From Euphorbia lathyris (Eukaryota; Streptophyta; Magnoliopsida; Malpighiales; Euphorbiaceae), in the NCBI RefSeq assembly GCF_963576675.1, contig NC_088913.1, positions 2,857,001 to 2,921,000 of the forward strand: a stretch of DNA of 64,000 nt. The letters are read 5' to 3'. The notes beneath the pieces are model-generated. The model made no database searches, had not been told where the DNA came from, and worked only from the letters and a program-made list of their open reading frames with translations. Every line of letters starts with the position of its first letter. Position 1 is the stretch's first letter. This document shows, one piece after another, positions 44,085-55,088 of the stretch. The translations under genes and the position numbers were made by a program.

Positions 44085-45127
44085 TCAAGCCCCGTGTGTT
44101 GGAGTCTCTAGGCTGGGAAACGCACGATGAGGCTGCCTACGCGTGGCGCCTTCGGGACTACGCCCCGCGTGGTCTAGCTCCTGAACTTGGTGACTCTGCG
44201 GCTTGGCCCCTATGCGTGGCATCCTAGGTATGTGCCCCGCGTGCTTGGCTTCTTGATCTGATTCCCGCTCGGAGATGCTATCTACGCTCCGTGTGCTGGT
44301 GGTAGCGTCCCGTGTCCCTGAGTGTCTGGGCCCTCCTTCGAGAACAGAGCTTCCCACGCCTTGTGTCTTGTTAGGCACGTCCCGCGTGCTCTCCGGTTGG
44401 TCTTGGTTTTCTCCTTTCTTCGATGGATTCTCCCGTTTCCCACCTCGTAGTTCCGGGCTCGGGCTTAGAGAAAGGATGCCCTCATCATTCTCCCCTTCTT
44501 CGAAAGAGTCGAACTCCGTCTCAGGTACCTTAGTTGGCAATGAGCCATCCGTCTTCCACAAGCTCAAATCCTGCACATTAAAAGAAGAAGAAATTTTCCC
44601 AAACCAATTGGGAAGGGTTAGTTGGTACGCGTTGGCACTAATTTTCTTCGTGATCCGGTAGGGACCATACTTCCTCGACCTTAACTTGCTACTTGGAGCA
44701 TGTATAAGTCGTTCTTTCCCCAAGTACACCATCACCTCATCCCCCACCTCAAACTGTACATCCCTTCGGTGTCCATCCACCTCGGCCTTGACCCGACTAT
44801 TCTTCTTCTCAATGTTATATCGGACTTCTTGGTGCATTTTATGATAGTCGTTGGCCAAGTTATGTGCGGCTACGCTCTTCTTCTCCCCCTTGGGGACTTC
44901 GCTCAAATCAAGTGAATGTTGGGTGCCTTGGTGTACACTATCTCGAAAGGGGACTTCCCGGTAGTTGAACTCACGGCGGAGTTGTAGGCAAACTCGGCTT
45001 GGACGAGCATATAATCCCACATCTTGGGTTTGTCTCGACATTTGCTTCTCAATAGATTTCCCAAGGTCCGATTGACTGCCTCGGTCTGCCCATCCGTTTG
45101 GGGGTGGGCCGTGGTGCTAAACTTCAA
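44085..45127 (-). pseudogene. Chromovirus-like pol: integrase C-terminal part
   Basis: 45127-44903 carries the catalytic glutamate region ([32 protein letters not shown]). A frameshift near 44915 moves to the frame of 45041-44085, with EKKNSRVKAEVDGHRR, FEVGDEVMVYLGKER and KYGPYRITKKI, the GPY/F-type C-terminal module. A hydrophilic tail of over 100 residues follows instead of a recognisable chromodomain. It completes the integrase begun at 45817 and ends shortly before the polypurine tract. Confidence 0.75.
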
Positions 45128-45145
45128 TGTGGTTCCAAGAATGGC

Positions 45146-45817
45146 CTAAAGGGTCCGCCAAAAGTGGCTTACAAACTTCGTGTCCCTATCCGACACTATG
45201 CTCTTTGGAACCCCATGTAGCCTTACTACCTCACAGAAAAACAACTTGGCGATGGAGGTGGCGGCATTAGTGTTCCTACATGGGATAAAGTGGGCCATCT
45301 TCAAGAATCTATCCACCACCACAAAGATGGAGTCCATACCCTGTTGAGTCCGCAGCAATCCCAACACAAAGTCCATGGAGAGATCTTCCCAAATGGTCTC
45401 CGGTATAGGAAGATGCATGCGTAATCCGGCATTAGTAGTATGCCCCTTGGATGATTGGCACTCCTCACACCGCTCCATGATGTATGGCACGTCCCTCCTT
45501 ACTCTAGGCCAATAGTAGTGGGAGTTAACCGCTTCAAAGGTTTTGTCTCTTCCAAAGTGTCCCCCCAACACCCCTCCGTGTAACTCCCAGATCACTCTTT
45601 CCTGTATGGATGTGTTCGACAGGCACAATTGGCTACCCCTCATGAGAAACCCATCCACCAATTGATACCCACTCTCTTCGGCACCTCTCCTACATTTCTC
45701 CCATTCAAGCCCAAAGTCCGAATCCTCCTCATATTCATCCTTGATATGCTCAAAATCCACTAACTCCAAAGCCACTGTCTTCAAGAGGGCTATCCTATGA
45801 CTCAAGGCATCCGCCAC
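45146..45817 (-). pseudogene. Chromovirus-like pol: integrase zinc finger and catalytic core
   Basis: MADALSHRI marks the RNase H/integrase junction. The HHCC finger follows (HGGVLGGHFGRDK, CEECQSSKG), then the core with D in DLSMDFVLGLL and D in VSDRDTKF. A stop after WRTL near 45146 separates this from the segment with the catalytic E. On the other side a stop near 45824 separates it from the RNase H. It would integrate cDNA in the nucleus if intact; this copy is broken. Confidence 0.78.
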
Positions 45818-45823
45818 TTTATT

Positions 45824-46474
45824 TTATTGACCCGCCTTGTGAAGAAGTTGATAAGGGAACTTATCCACAAAAGCGGACCATCTAGCATGCATGGAGCTCC
45901 GGTGCTGCTTTTGACTTCCGAAATATTTGAGGGCTTGGTGGTCGGTGTACAACATAAACTCCTTCCCGATGAGATAGTGCTCCCACGTCTTGAGAGCCCG
46001 CACTACCGCATAAAACTCCTTGTCATAGGTGGCCCACTTCTGTCTTGACTCACACAATTTCTCACTGAAATAAGCTATGGGCCTCTTCTCTTACATTAAT
46101 ACACCCCCAACTCCTACTCCACGTGCATCACACTCAACTTTGAGAAGTTTATCAAAATCTGGAAACGCTAAAACGAGAGCGGTACTTAACTTTTCCTTTA
46201 TCAAGGCGAAGCTGCTCTCTTGCTCATCTCCCCACTTGAAACCTCTACCCTTCTTCAAACACTCGGTCATGGGAGCCACAATAGCGCTGAAATTTCGGAT
46301 AAACCGTCTGTAGAAGGTAGCCAACCCATGAAAGCTTCTAATGTCCCCGACGGCCTTTGGAGCCGGCCACTCCTGAATTGCTCTAACCTTCTCTTCATCA
46401 ACCCAGATACCACTCCCACCAACCACATACCCTAGGAACACCAAACTTTCCATCACAAAGTCACACTTCTTAGC
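45824..46474 (-). pseudogene. Chromovirus-like pol: RT C-terminus and RNase H
   Basis: From the insertion junction at 46474 the minus strand encodes the RT end ([46 protein letters not shown]) and the RNase H start ([15 protein letters not shown]). A stop at about 46091 is followed by the RNase H remainder (KWATYDKEFYAVVRALKTWEHYL, LYTDHQALKYF). The RT palm with its catalytic aspartates is missing, being beyond the Athila insertion and the window. Confidence 0.78.
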
Positions 46475-47102
46475 TGTTAAGCCCAAAATATACCTAAAAT
46501 AACATCGATATTTACCTCAGTTTTGTATGAAAATCATGTTAATTATATTCATTCAGAATACTTTTACGTCTATATTTGTTTCTATTGTGCAAGGTACTTA
46601 ATTATTTGGTAAAATCCAAATAGGAGTTAAAATGGAGCAAAAACGAGAGGAAAATCATATTTATGAGCTAAAAACACATGCAAGATCAGAAGACCGATAC
46701 AAGGAGTTGGGAAGCAGTCGGGAGCGGGAGCATATGTCCCTGTCACGACCGAGATTCCCAATATCTCGGTCGCGACACGCTCACTTCAGCACCGGAAATA
46801 CATTTTCGTCAGCAATCTCCCTCAAGCCCCAGGTCGCGATTGAGATTCTAATAATCTCAGTTGAGACAGCGAAAGTCCTGCACAGTTTTCACATGTTTTA
46901 ATTCCAAACGACGTATCCGTTCATCCGGATAGAGCCATCTCTTCACCAACGGACACATTTCTTCAAACATACCTCTTGGAATATTATAAATAGATGAAGA
47001 AGTTTCAGAATTAAGGAGGTGCAATGTTGATTATTTCAATGTTGTTATGTTGGTAGTTCAAGCTAGTTCATAGTTTGGTTACACAAACTTGTTATAAAGT
47101 TA
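46475..47102 (+). repeat. Plus-strand Athila-like 5' LTR, first part
   Basis: Starts TGTTAAGCCCAAAATATACC, the same start as the minus-strand Athila LTRs, and stays similar to them for long stretches at roughly three-quarters identity by eye. It contains two dyad motifs and a TATA box at 46985. It is broken at AGTTA (47098-47102), the target duplication of the minus-strand Athila, and resumes after 60581. Confidence 0.82.
46985..46993 (+). promoter_or_regulatory. TATA box of the plus-strand Athila LTR
   Basis: TATAAATAG lies about 120 bp downstream of the second dyad motif, matching the layout of the minus-strand LTRs. Confidence 0.55.
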
Positions 47103-48663
47103 TGTTGAGCGATTTCCGCAAGTGCACGGTATACGCTTGTAGTAATAAAAGATATCGAATCCACAGGGAACGCTTTTTAACTAAAACTTAATTTAATTCG
47201 GTTTTAATCACGTGTTTAGGTTTAATAAAAGAAAATCGTTTAATTAATTGTATTGGTTTGGGTAAATTAGGATTAGATAGAAATATTATATCGAGTTTAG
47301 AGAACAGTTCTGTCTTGGGATTTTGATTACAAGACAAATACTACCGTAATTGGAATAAATAGAAGGTATAAAACTTATTTTCATAAAGCAAAGAAGGCAA
47401 CTTTAACTTTGTAAAGATTATGGACATGTAACAATATAGCGATTTATTCAATTAAATGGCTTTGAACCGTAGAAATCTCTCTGGATCGGAGTAGATTTAT
47501 ACCTTAATCAAACTAGTATTTTATGTCTGATAAGCCGCGATCAGCGATCATGTCATCCATAAAAACTAAATCTGTCAAGTGTTCAACAAAGTTCTTATAT
47601 GAATAAGATGGAATAGAACGTTTTAATAAAAACACCAATTTATCATTTTGAAAATCATTTTGTCAGAACAATATCAAAATAACAACAGTAATAATGTATT
47701 GAATAAATAAGTATATCATTAATGAAATGTGAATTTTCACAAGTTAACAGAGAAGTAGAAACTTGGATAGCATTGTAACGAAAACTTTGAGATCCGGGTT
47801 GACAATCCTTCCCTCAAACTCCGTAGGTGCGTCAAACCTCATGCGCTTCAGCCGTCAATTCTTCTCGCTAGATCTTCGGAATAGAGACTGGTCAGTCCAC
47901 TACCAGAATGAAAACTTGTCTCCGATCAACCTTAAAAACTAAACTAATACTGTGTTTATAACTAATCTAATAACAACTTGTGTATAGCAAGTTTGTTTAC
48001 ACAGAAATGTAATCTAACTTTCTGATTCTTTTCTGAATCAGAAACTCAACATAATAACTTTCTTCTCTAATTTCTCTAACTTTTCCAACATAACCAACAA
48101 CTTAATTTCTGAAATGGATCACTTATTTATAGTTGTTGAAGGGTTGTAAATGATGGGTCGTGTCCGTTGGTGAAGGGTCGCTCTTATCCAAACGAACAGA
48201 TGCGTTTCTCGGATTAAAACATGTGAATTATGTGCAGAATACTTCGCTGTCGCGACTGAGATTCTGAAAATCTCAGTCGCGACAGGGGGTACAGGGGCGA
48301 GTGAAGACTTCGTTTTTTCTTCCGTGACGCCTTTCGTAAGTCGCGACTGAGATTATGAAAATCTCAGTCGCGACAGAGAGATATCTCCCTGTCTCTCGAC
48401 TGCTTCTCGTCCTCCTTGAGCGTTCTTCTGACTGATATGCATTCTTGGTACGTTTTTTAGGTTTTTCCTCCATTTTAGCTCCGTTTTCGCTCCGTTTTCG
48501 CTCCGTTTTCGCTCCTATTTGGATTTAACCAAATAATTAAGTACCTTGCATCAAAGAAGTAAATAAAGACGTAAAAGTATTCCAAATGAACATAATTAAC
48601 ACGATTTCAATGTAAATTTAACGTATTTATGTATGATATTTTAGGTATATTTTGGGCTTAACA
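47103..48663 (-). repeat. Athila 3' LTR, 1561 bp
   Basis: On the minus strand it runs from TGTTAAGCCC to CGCTCAACA. It differs from the 5' LTR by about 16 substitutions that I count by eye, and by about 33 extra bases made of CGCTCCGTTTT repeats near 48487-48515. It contains two perfect dyad motifs (48249, 48340) and a TATA box at 48123-48132 (minus). Confidence 0.92.
48249..48374. repeat. Pair of perfect dyad (hairpin) motifs in the Athila 3' LTR
   Basis: At 48249-48283 and 48340-48374 arms GTCGCGACTGAGATT and AATCTCAGTCGCGAC flank 5-nt loops (CTGAA, ATGAA). The same pair is at 60195-60229 and 60286-60320 in the other LTR. Variants lie at 46742-46776 and 46833-46867 in the plus-strand LTR, and internally at 51679, 51763, 53305 and 63634. 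Confidence 0.9.
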
Positions 48664-48675
48664 AACTCCCACACT
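48664..48675 (-). other. Athila polypurine tract
   Basis: The minus strand reads AGTGTGGGAGTT immediately before the LTR start TGTTAAGC, the usual Athila PPT position. Confidence 0.75.
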
Positions 48676-50123
48676 TAAGCTTTTGCTAGTCCCGAGCAAA
48701 ATTTCACTAAATTTATTCTTTAATCAATCTCTTTAAAAATAGAACATATATCCATATATCCATCTTTAAATTAGTTAAACCGAAAGATAAACTTTTCATG
48801 GTAAATTTATACGCAAAGTATCAAACTAGCTTGTGTAAAAGAGATATATCATTCGTCTTGTATCTCAATTTTTATATTGAAGTATTCGGGACGGTGTAAG
48901 CACGCATGTTTTTGAATCTTTCGTCTCAAGGCATTTCTAAGCACAAAATTTCCTTTCCCAAACCTAAACTATTACAAATATAGATTTATTAAGGACTTAG
49001 GTTTAATATATTCACTTAGTCACGCCCGTGATAAGGGTGGTCTCGTCTGTGACTTTATTTGAATTAATTTGCTTTCGTGTTCGTTTAAGAGGTACCGACC
49101 ATGCCATGGGTGGACGCAATCGTTACTTAAAACTTTAAACACGTTTAATTTTGCTTTAATTTCTAACGTTCCTTTCATACCTCGACCGTGATAAGGGTGG
49201 TCGCAATCGTGGCCAAAAGTAAACGGTACTTAATGTTCTTCCCTTTTATATCTCGATTGTGATAAGGTTGGTCTCAATCGTGGCCAAAAGTTAAGAATAC
49301 GACTACTTGATTAACACGAGTTATAAAAATATAAATTGGGAAAGAAAAATAGCACATTCATCCTATATTGACTTGAAATTCAACATGTGTTATGGCTAAA
49401 GTTGTTAGTTCGATTTATGCCTATAAACCTAATTGAAAATTGAAAATAAGATTTATATTTATCATGAATTCATGATATAAGGTTGAGATTTGAAACTAAA
49501 GAAATTTTACTTATATATACATTTACTCGAGACGTTTTTGATAAAATCGTATCGGAGATTTGTAAAAATATGTGTAAAAATATAGCCCGTATAGAAATAT
49601 TATTTCTAACGATAATGATAACCTGAAAATATGCTTAACATTATTTTGAAAGTTAAAGTGTTTGAAACATATGAAATATATATACTTAACAAAAATATTA
49701 CGTTTTTGAAAAGTAGCTATTATTTTTGAAAAATGTTGCACTTTATATAAAAATGTTGCAATTGGTTTTTTGAAAACTATTGCATTATATAGTTTACTTA
49801 AAATTTGAATAACAACGTGCATTTATATTTAAATAAATAGCATTCATTCTCATTCGTTGCATTCATTCGTACTTAAAATTAAAAATGAATATGAAATATA
49901 TCCTCCCACACTTAATTTGGACCATGTCCTCATTGGTGCAAAAAGCGATAAAACACGAAAAATAGTACGAAATAAACCATACGAATGGGAATTAAAAATA
50001 TAGTACGATAACATTCAAACATAATATTAAAGATAGTTGTATCAAACATAAATAAAAATATTGTATCAAATTTAACAAAACATAAAAACGAAAATGAGTG
50101 AAAGATAGAAAGGATAAAACCTA
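48676..50123 (-). other. Athila 3' untranslated region with a short tandem repeat
   Basis: No gene is present. At 49026-49290 the phrase CCGTGATAAGGGTGGTC with CAATCGTGGCCAAAAG recurs three times, plus a degenerate copy, about 75 bp apart. The rest is AT-rich. Confidence 0.6.
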
Positions 50124-51383
50124 TCAAGGTGAACTCGGTGGGGAAGGCGTAGTCTCAACTCCTTGGCGTCGGAAGAAAGATAGCAACCGGCGACGAGTAG
50201 ATTTGTGCTCACGTCTCAATGTAGTGATATTGGCATCCACCGTGTTTATCCTCGAACTCATTTCGGTATTGGTGGCAACGACTTCATCTAACCGCAAATT
50301 CATGTGACGGTTATGCTCATTCATTTGTTGTAAAACACGTTGCCATCCAACTTGTTCTTCAACATTTGGTTCTTCATTTGCTTGCTTGTTGGTATTAACA
50401 TCAACATTGTCCTCCTCCTCCTCTTCTTCATCAAATTCCTCTTCATCTTCCTCATCATCATCTTGGGCACCTAAACCTTGAGAACCCGAGGCTTCACTAC
50501 CCATGGTAGCAAAAACACGTCTTGTGCGATCCGCATAAGATATAAAGGCGGGCGGTCCCATTTTCTTCAATAAATTGGCCCTTTGAAGTGCCGTGAGATC
50601 CAAGAAAGGTAAACCAACATGAGGCATATTTTGATAATCTACTAATTCACCCCAAGCACCCAAAACAATGCCGGTAATTAAATTACCCATAGGCACTTGC
50701 TTATTGCGGGACTTGGAAGCTCGAACTAAATTAGTAAATATCATCGTGATACTATCAATGGTCAAACCTTTAAAAATAGCATCTAACACAACCAAATCAC
50801 GAACTTGCACTTTTGAACTTTCAACCCGACCAAATAAGGAAAATGATAAAAACTTGTGAAAGAAAAAGATACAATCATCCTTAAGTAGCTTGCTAGATGT
50901 ATTCTTTGGATTAAAAACATCTAAACCGGTTAAAGATTGCCAAACTGTGTGTGAATTAAAAGGCTTTGGTTTGGAATAAAAATTCCGAGTAGGAAAGCCA
51001 AACCAACGGTTCATGGCCGCATACCCAACGTCATAACGAACTCCATCATTCCGAAAAGAGATAACTCCTTTCTTCTTGTCATAGGTTAGAGTAACCAAAA
51101 ACTCAATAATATGCGATTTAAGACTAGGAAAACGCGTACTAGAAAAACGTTTCCAACCAAGAACGGAAAGAAATTCATCAATACGCTCGGTAAAAGAAAG
51201 TGTGTTTACCGTGTCGGTGTCAAGGAAAAGCATGTCGATGAACTCTATTTGGCTATTAGAAAATCGGCGATATTTGCGTCCTTCGGCTTCCATCGCAATG
51301 TCGAACGGTGCTCCATATTGAACCCGTAATCTATTGACTTCGGTGGCCTTAGCTTTGTTAGCAACGGTCTTTTGTCTAGGCAT
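50124..51383 (-). CDS. ATHILA-family ORF downstream of pol (copy B, intact)
   Basis: A 419-residue intact frame, MPRQKTVANKAK. Residues about 90-280 match the ATHILA ORF-1-type domain known from Arabidopsis Athila elements (NRWFGFPTRNFY, WQSLTGLDVFNP, FLSFSLFGRVESS, LVRASKSRNKQVPMGN). A highly acidic run (about residues 305-325) and a helical, possibly coiled-coil C-terminus follow. It sits where Athila elements carry an extra, sometimes env-like, ORF. I see no signal peptide or membrane segment, so an envelope role is not supported. Function is unknown. A diverged paralogue lies upstream in the element at 52299-53060. Confidence 0.78.
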   Translation of the reverse strand: MPRQKTVANKAKATEVNRLRVQYGAPFDIAMEAEGRKYRRFSNSQIEFIDMLFLDTDTVNTLSFTERIDEFLSVLGWKRFSSTRFPSLKSHIIEFLVTLTYDKKKGVISFRNDGVRYDVGYAAMNRWFGFPTRNFYSKPKPFNSHTVWQSLTGLDVFNPKNTSSKLLKDDCIFFFHKFLSFSLFGRVESSKVQVRDLVVLDAIFKGLTIDSITMIFTNLVRASKSRNKQVPMGNLITGIVLGAWGELVDYQNMPHVGLPFLDLTALQRANLLKKMGPPAFISYADRTRRVFATMGSEASGSQGLGAQDDDEEDEEEFDEEEEEEDNVDVNTNKQANEEPNVEEQVGWQRVLQQMNEHNRHMNLRLDEVVATNTEMSSRINTVDANITTLRREHKSTRRRLLSFFRRQGVETTPSPPSSP

Positions 51384-52298
51384 TTTGTTTGTGAATTTTG
51401 GTGAAAGAGATGAAGAAAATATGAAAGGATGAAAGGAAGAGTAAAAGATAATGGTGGTGAATTGGGGAAGAAGAAGATGAATAGGGTAAAGATTTATGGG
51501 GAAGATGAGTGAATCTTGTTATTGGGAAGAGAAAAGATGATTGATTGGTGTAAAAATAGGTGATTTAAATAGGTGTAAGTAATAGGTATTGATTAGGATA
51601 GATGAATAGGTAAGTAATTAGTGTAGGAATAGGAAAAGAGGTAAAATTCGCCCCTAATCCCGTGACTGGAAGTCGCAAGTCGCGACTGAGATTTTCAAAA
51701 TCTCAGTCGCGACAGCAAGTATGTAGGGGGGTCGAAATTTTGCTGAAAGTTGTCCTCTTGCTGTCTCAACTGAGAATTCAAAATCTCAACTGAGATTTTG
51801 GAAATTCTGGGTAAAATGGTGACTGTTTTTGATGATTTTAACACTTCTAAACCAATTCCTCTTATAATTAAGTGACATTAATGTGAATAGTAATCCCTGA
51901 AACTGAGATAAACAAAACTGAAACATTAAATTAAAGGAAAACCAAGGGTTGTTCCTTAAAGAAAAGAAATAAACTAAGGAATTAATGCACTTTTTTTTAT
52001 AATCAAAAATATAAACAATACCTAATATATAGTACATAAAAACATCTTATAAAAACATCTTACTCCTAAAAATACAAAATAGAAACACTCATATATATAA
52101 TAAAACCAAACAGAAACTCATATTATATCCCTAAGTAGTTGACAAACGACATGCATTGGCCCTATTAATCTTCGTTTGAATGAAGACTTGCCTCTCTGGT
52201 GCAGAAAGGAATGTTGGACCAGAACGAAAAACTCATTTTACAAGCCCCTCGTTCTCCAAGAACTCGTAGTCTAGAATAGGGAATGGTTCCGTATCAGT
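51384..52298 (-). other. Spacer between the two ATHILA ORFs, with dyad motifs
   Basis: Non-coding. It contains a perfect 15-bp-arm dyad at 51679-51713 and a second, variant dyad at about 51763-51797. The rest is AT-rich. Confidence 0.55.
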
Positions 52299-53060
52299 CT
52301 AAGGGACAGAAATGGTTCCCTTGGCTCCTAGTATGATTCCACAAATGATGTTGGTGAACCCAATCTTCCGGTTTTTCGAACGGGAAGCGGAAACTAACCC
52401 CTCCATTAGAATCTTCGAGGAGTTCACTGAGTTGCCTTGGAAAATGTCGCCCAACACATAGAGATCAGTATCTTTCACAACATTGCTACTGACTCGACCA
52501 AAAAGGCCGTGACAGAGGAATTTATGTAGATACAGCATGGAATTAGAATTGATGGATTTGTTGAAGGCAAGACGTGGATTGAATCGCCAAAATCCTGTTA
52601 ACATCCTCCATATATCTCTAGAAGTCATATCCCTTCCAGGATGGTGTTGAGTTGTGTCTCGGGGTGGAAATCCAAACCAATTATGTAGTTCTGGATATCC
52701 AAAAGTGAATACCTGCCCCTCACAACGAAAACTGAGACGAACACGTCTCTTGTTGACGAATCGAACAGTAGATAAAAACTCTAGAACCCAATTTCCAATT
52801 ATAGGAAATTTCATAGAAACAAATTTGGTCCATCCCAAATTAGTAAGATATCGATCAATGTCTTCGCTTATCCCGAGTTACTCGTTTAGAAACTCGTCCA
52901 TATACATCATGCCAAAGAATTGAGCATATCTAAATTGCAGAAAGCGTTTCCCCTCGTCATGGTTATAAATTGGAAACCATGCACCATAACGATCGGAGAT
53001 ATCAACTTTCCCGCTTTGAGCAGAAGTGTGTTTTTGAACATTTTTCAAAGACTTAGTCAT
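52299..53060 (-). pseudogene. ATHILA-family ORF downstream of pol (copy A, one stop)
   Basis: Starts at ATG 53060 (MTKSLKNVQKHT). A TAA near 52878 interrupts, and the same frame continues to 52299. Conserved wording matches copy B in the same order: LHNWFGFPPRDT, WRMLTGFWRFNPR, YLHKFLCHGLFGRVSS, VSASRSKNRKIGFTNIICG. It lacks the acidic and coiled-coil tail of copy B. The two copies are clearly diverged, so the duplication predates this insertion. It lies just downstream of pol. Confidence 0.72.
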
Positions 53061-53590
53061 GTCTGTGAGAGAAAAGAAAATGATTTCTGTAGGATTTGAG
53101 AATTTGAGAAAGAAATTCAGAAAGATAAAATGAAATGGAAGAAGTCTAATCCTACAGGAATATATAAGACCTATAAGTGAAAGGTTGTATCTGTTAAAAA
53201 GAAAAAGGTGCCAAAGTGATACCTCTTTGATTCAACTGATAGAAATTTTAAAGAAAGAAGACTGTAATCCCTTACAGTTATTTCAATTGCAAAAAAAAAA
53301 ACAGAAAATCTCAACTGAGATTTTCGGAATCTCAACTGAGATTTCCAAATACTGAAACATGAAAAATCTCAACTGAGATTTCTGCATATTTAATTTCTCA
53401 ATAACACTTAACACTTAATGAAATCATTTTCAAAACATGACTAAATTAAAATTTTAATGTTGACAAAACTTATTTGTACACAAAAATAAAAATAAAAATA
53501 ATAAATAAATAAATTAAAAAGAAAAAGAATAAAAATTATGAACATAAAATAAGAAAAAATATAAATTAAAAAACATGAAAACTAAATAAA
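53061..53590 (-). other. Spacer between pol and ATHILA ORF A, with three dyad motifs
   Basis: Non-coding; ATCTCAACTGAGATTT occurs three times at about 53305-53381. AT-rich elsewhere. Confidence 0.5.
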
Positions 53591-54545
53591 TTAATTTTCA
53601 TAGAATTTATCCACGGATTCAATTGCTTGAATTGGAGCTCCGTCGAAATAAATCTTGCAACGATTACCATTGACCTTAAATCGTTCGCTATTAGACTTTT
53701 CTAACTCCAAAGTTCCGTAATCAAATGTTTTAACAACCAAAAATGGTCCAGCCCATCTAGATTTTAGCTTACCTGGAAATAACTTTAATCTCGAATTAAA
53801 AAGTAAGACTTTATCCCCCAACATTAAAGTTTTTAATTTTGATTTTGGCATCATGGCACTTTTTAATTTTTTCCTTATAAATTCTTGCATTTTCGTAGGA
53901 CAAATAGCGTAATTCATCCAACTCGTTTAAGTCGAACAAACGCTTTTTCCCTGCGCTTTGCAAATCATAATTAAGGGTTCTTATAGCCCAATATGCTTTA
54001 TGTTCTAATTCAACCGGCAAATGACAAGCTTTACCATAGACTAATCTATAAGGTGTCATTCCGATAGGTGTTTTAAATGCAGTACGGTATGCCCATAATG
54101 CATCGTTAAGTTTATGTGCCCAGTCTCTTCTAGAAGACGAAACTGTTTTTTCAAGTATCCATTTGAGTTCTCTATTTGAAATTTCCGCTTGACCATTCGT
54201 TTGAGGATGGTACGGTGTAGAGATACGGTGGTGTACTCCGTATTTTTTCATAAGTGACTCAAAAACTCTATTTACGAAATGAGTACCACCGTCGCTTACC
54301 ATAACTCTAGGAACTCCAAATCGACAGAATATTGAATTTAAAAACTTAACAACTACTTTAGAATCATTTGTCGGGGTTGCAATTGCTTCAACCCACTTTG
54401 AAACATAATCTATGGCTACTAATATGTAATTTTTGCCAAAAGAAGTAGGAAAAGGACCCATGAAATCGATCCCCCACACGTCGAAGATTTCAACTTCCAA
54501 TATGTTCATAAGAGGCATCTCATCTTTCCTTCCTATATTCCCTGT
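53591..54545 (-). pseudogene. Athila pol: integrase core and C-terminus
   Basis: The integrase core has D in [11 protein letters not shown] in [10 protein letters not shown] and E in [10 protein letters not shown], with 35 residues between the last two (D,D35E). It is followed by [22 protein letters not shown] frameshift near 53830 moves to the frame with the C-terminal module ([27 protein letters not shown]), which ends at 53591. A TGA near 54546 separates the core from the zinc finger upstream. It inserts cDNA into the genome when intact. Confidence 0.85.
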
Positions 54546-55088
54546 TCATTGACATTTATCACAGCGGACTATAAATGAACGGACATCTTTAAACAGAGTA
54601 GGCCAAAAGAATCCGCATTCAAGTATTCTAGCTGCTGTTTTGCTTATGCTATTATGACCTCCGTAAGCGCTAGCATGACATTCCAACATTATAGAGTCAT
54701 ATTCAAACTCACTAACACATCTCCTAAGTATTCCATCGCCACATGTTTTGAACAAGAATGGATCTTCCCAAAAATATTTCTTAGCTTCTGAAAAGAATTC
54801 CTTCTTTTGCTGAGAATTCAATCCATCTGGCACAACATGTGCAGCTAAGTAATTGGCTATATCCGCATACCATGGAGCTATGACACTTTGTACATGCATG
54901 AGATGTTCATCGGGGAAATCATCTCGAATGCCTGATGTTTCACCGATGGGACCGTTTTCATCCTCAAGTCTTGATAGATGATCGGCGACCAGGTTTTCAA
55001 CTCCCTTTTTGTCTTTAATCTCAATGTCAAATTCTTGCAATAATAAAACCCATCTAATAAGACGCGGTTTTGCATCTTTCTTAGCAAA
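54546..55088 (-). pseudogene. Athila pol: RNase H end and integrase zinc finger
   Basis: Begins after a stop at about 55089 and carries the RNase H tail and connection ([22 protein letters not shown]). The integrase HHCC finger follows ([29 protein letters not shown]). It ends at a TGA near 54546. The neighbouring frames are clearly continuous in domain order, so the two stops look like point lesions in a once single polyprotein. Confidence 0.82.

Larger units (their letters stand above)
43688..46474 (-). mobile_element. Chromovirus-like Ty3/gypsy element, 3' part only
   Basis: A minus-strand element with its 3' LTR at 43688-44011 and pol running up to 46474, where the plus-strand Athila LTR starts. 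The 5' half lies outside the window. RT, RNase H and integrase wording is chromovirus-like (CRM/Galadriel-type), but I see no clear chromodomain, so the lineage is tentative. Pol has three stops and a frameshift. Confidence 0.75.

Noticed and set aside
50124..51383. Calling the ATHILA ORF an envelope protein
   Set aside because: No signal peptide, membrane anchor or cleavage site is visible; the acidic and coiled-coil tail looks intracellular.
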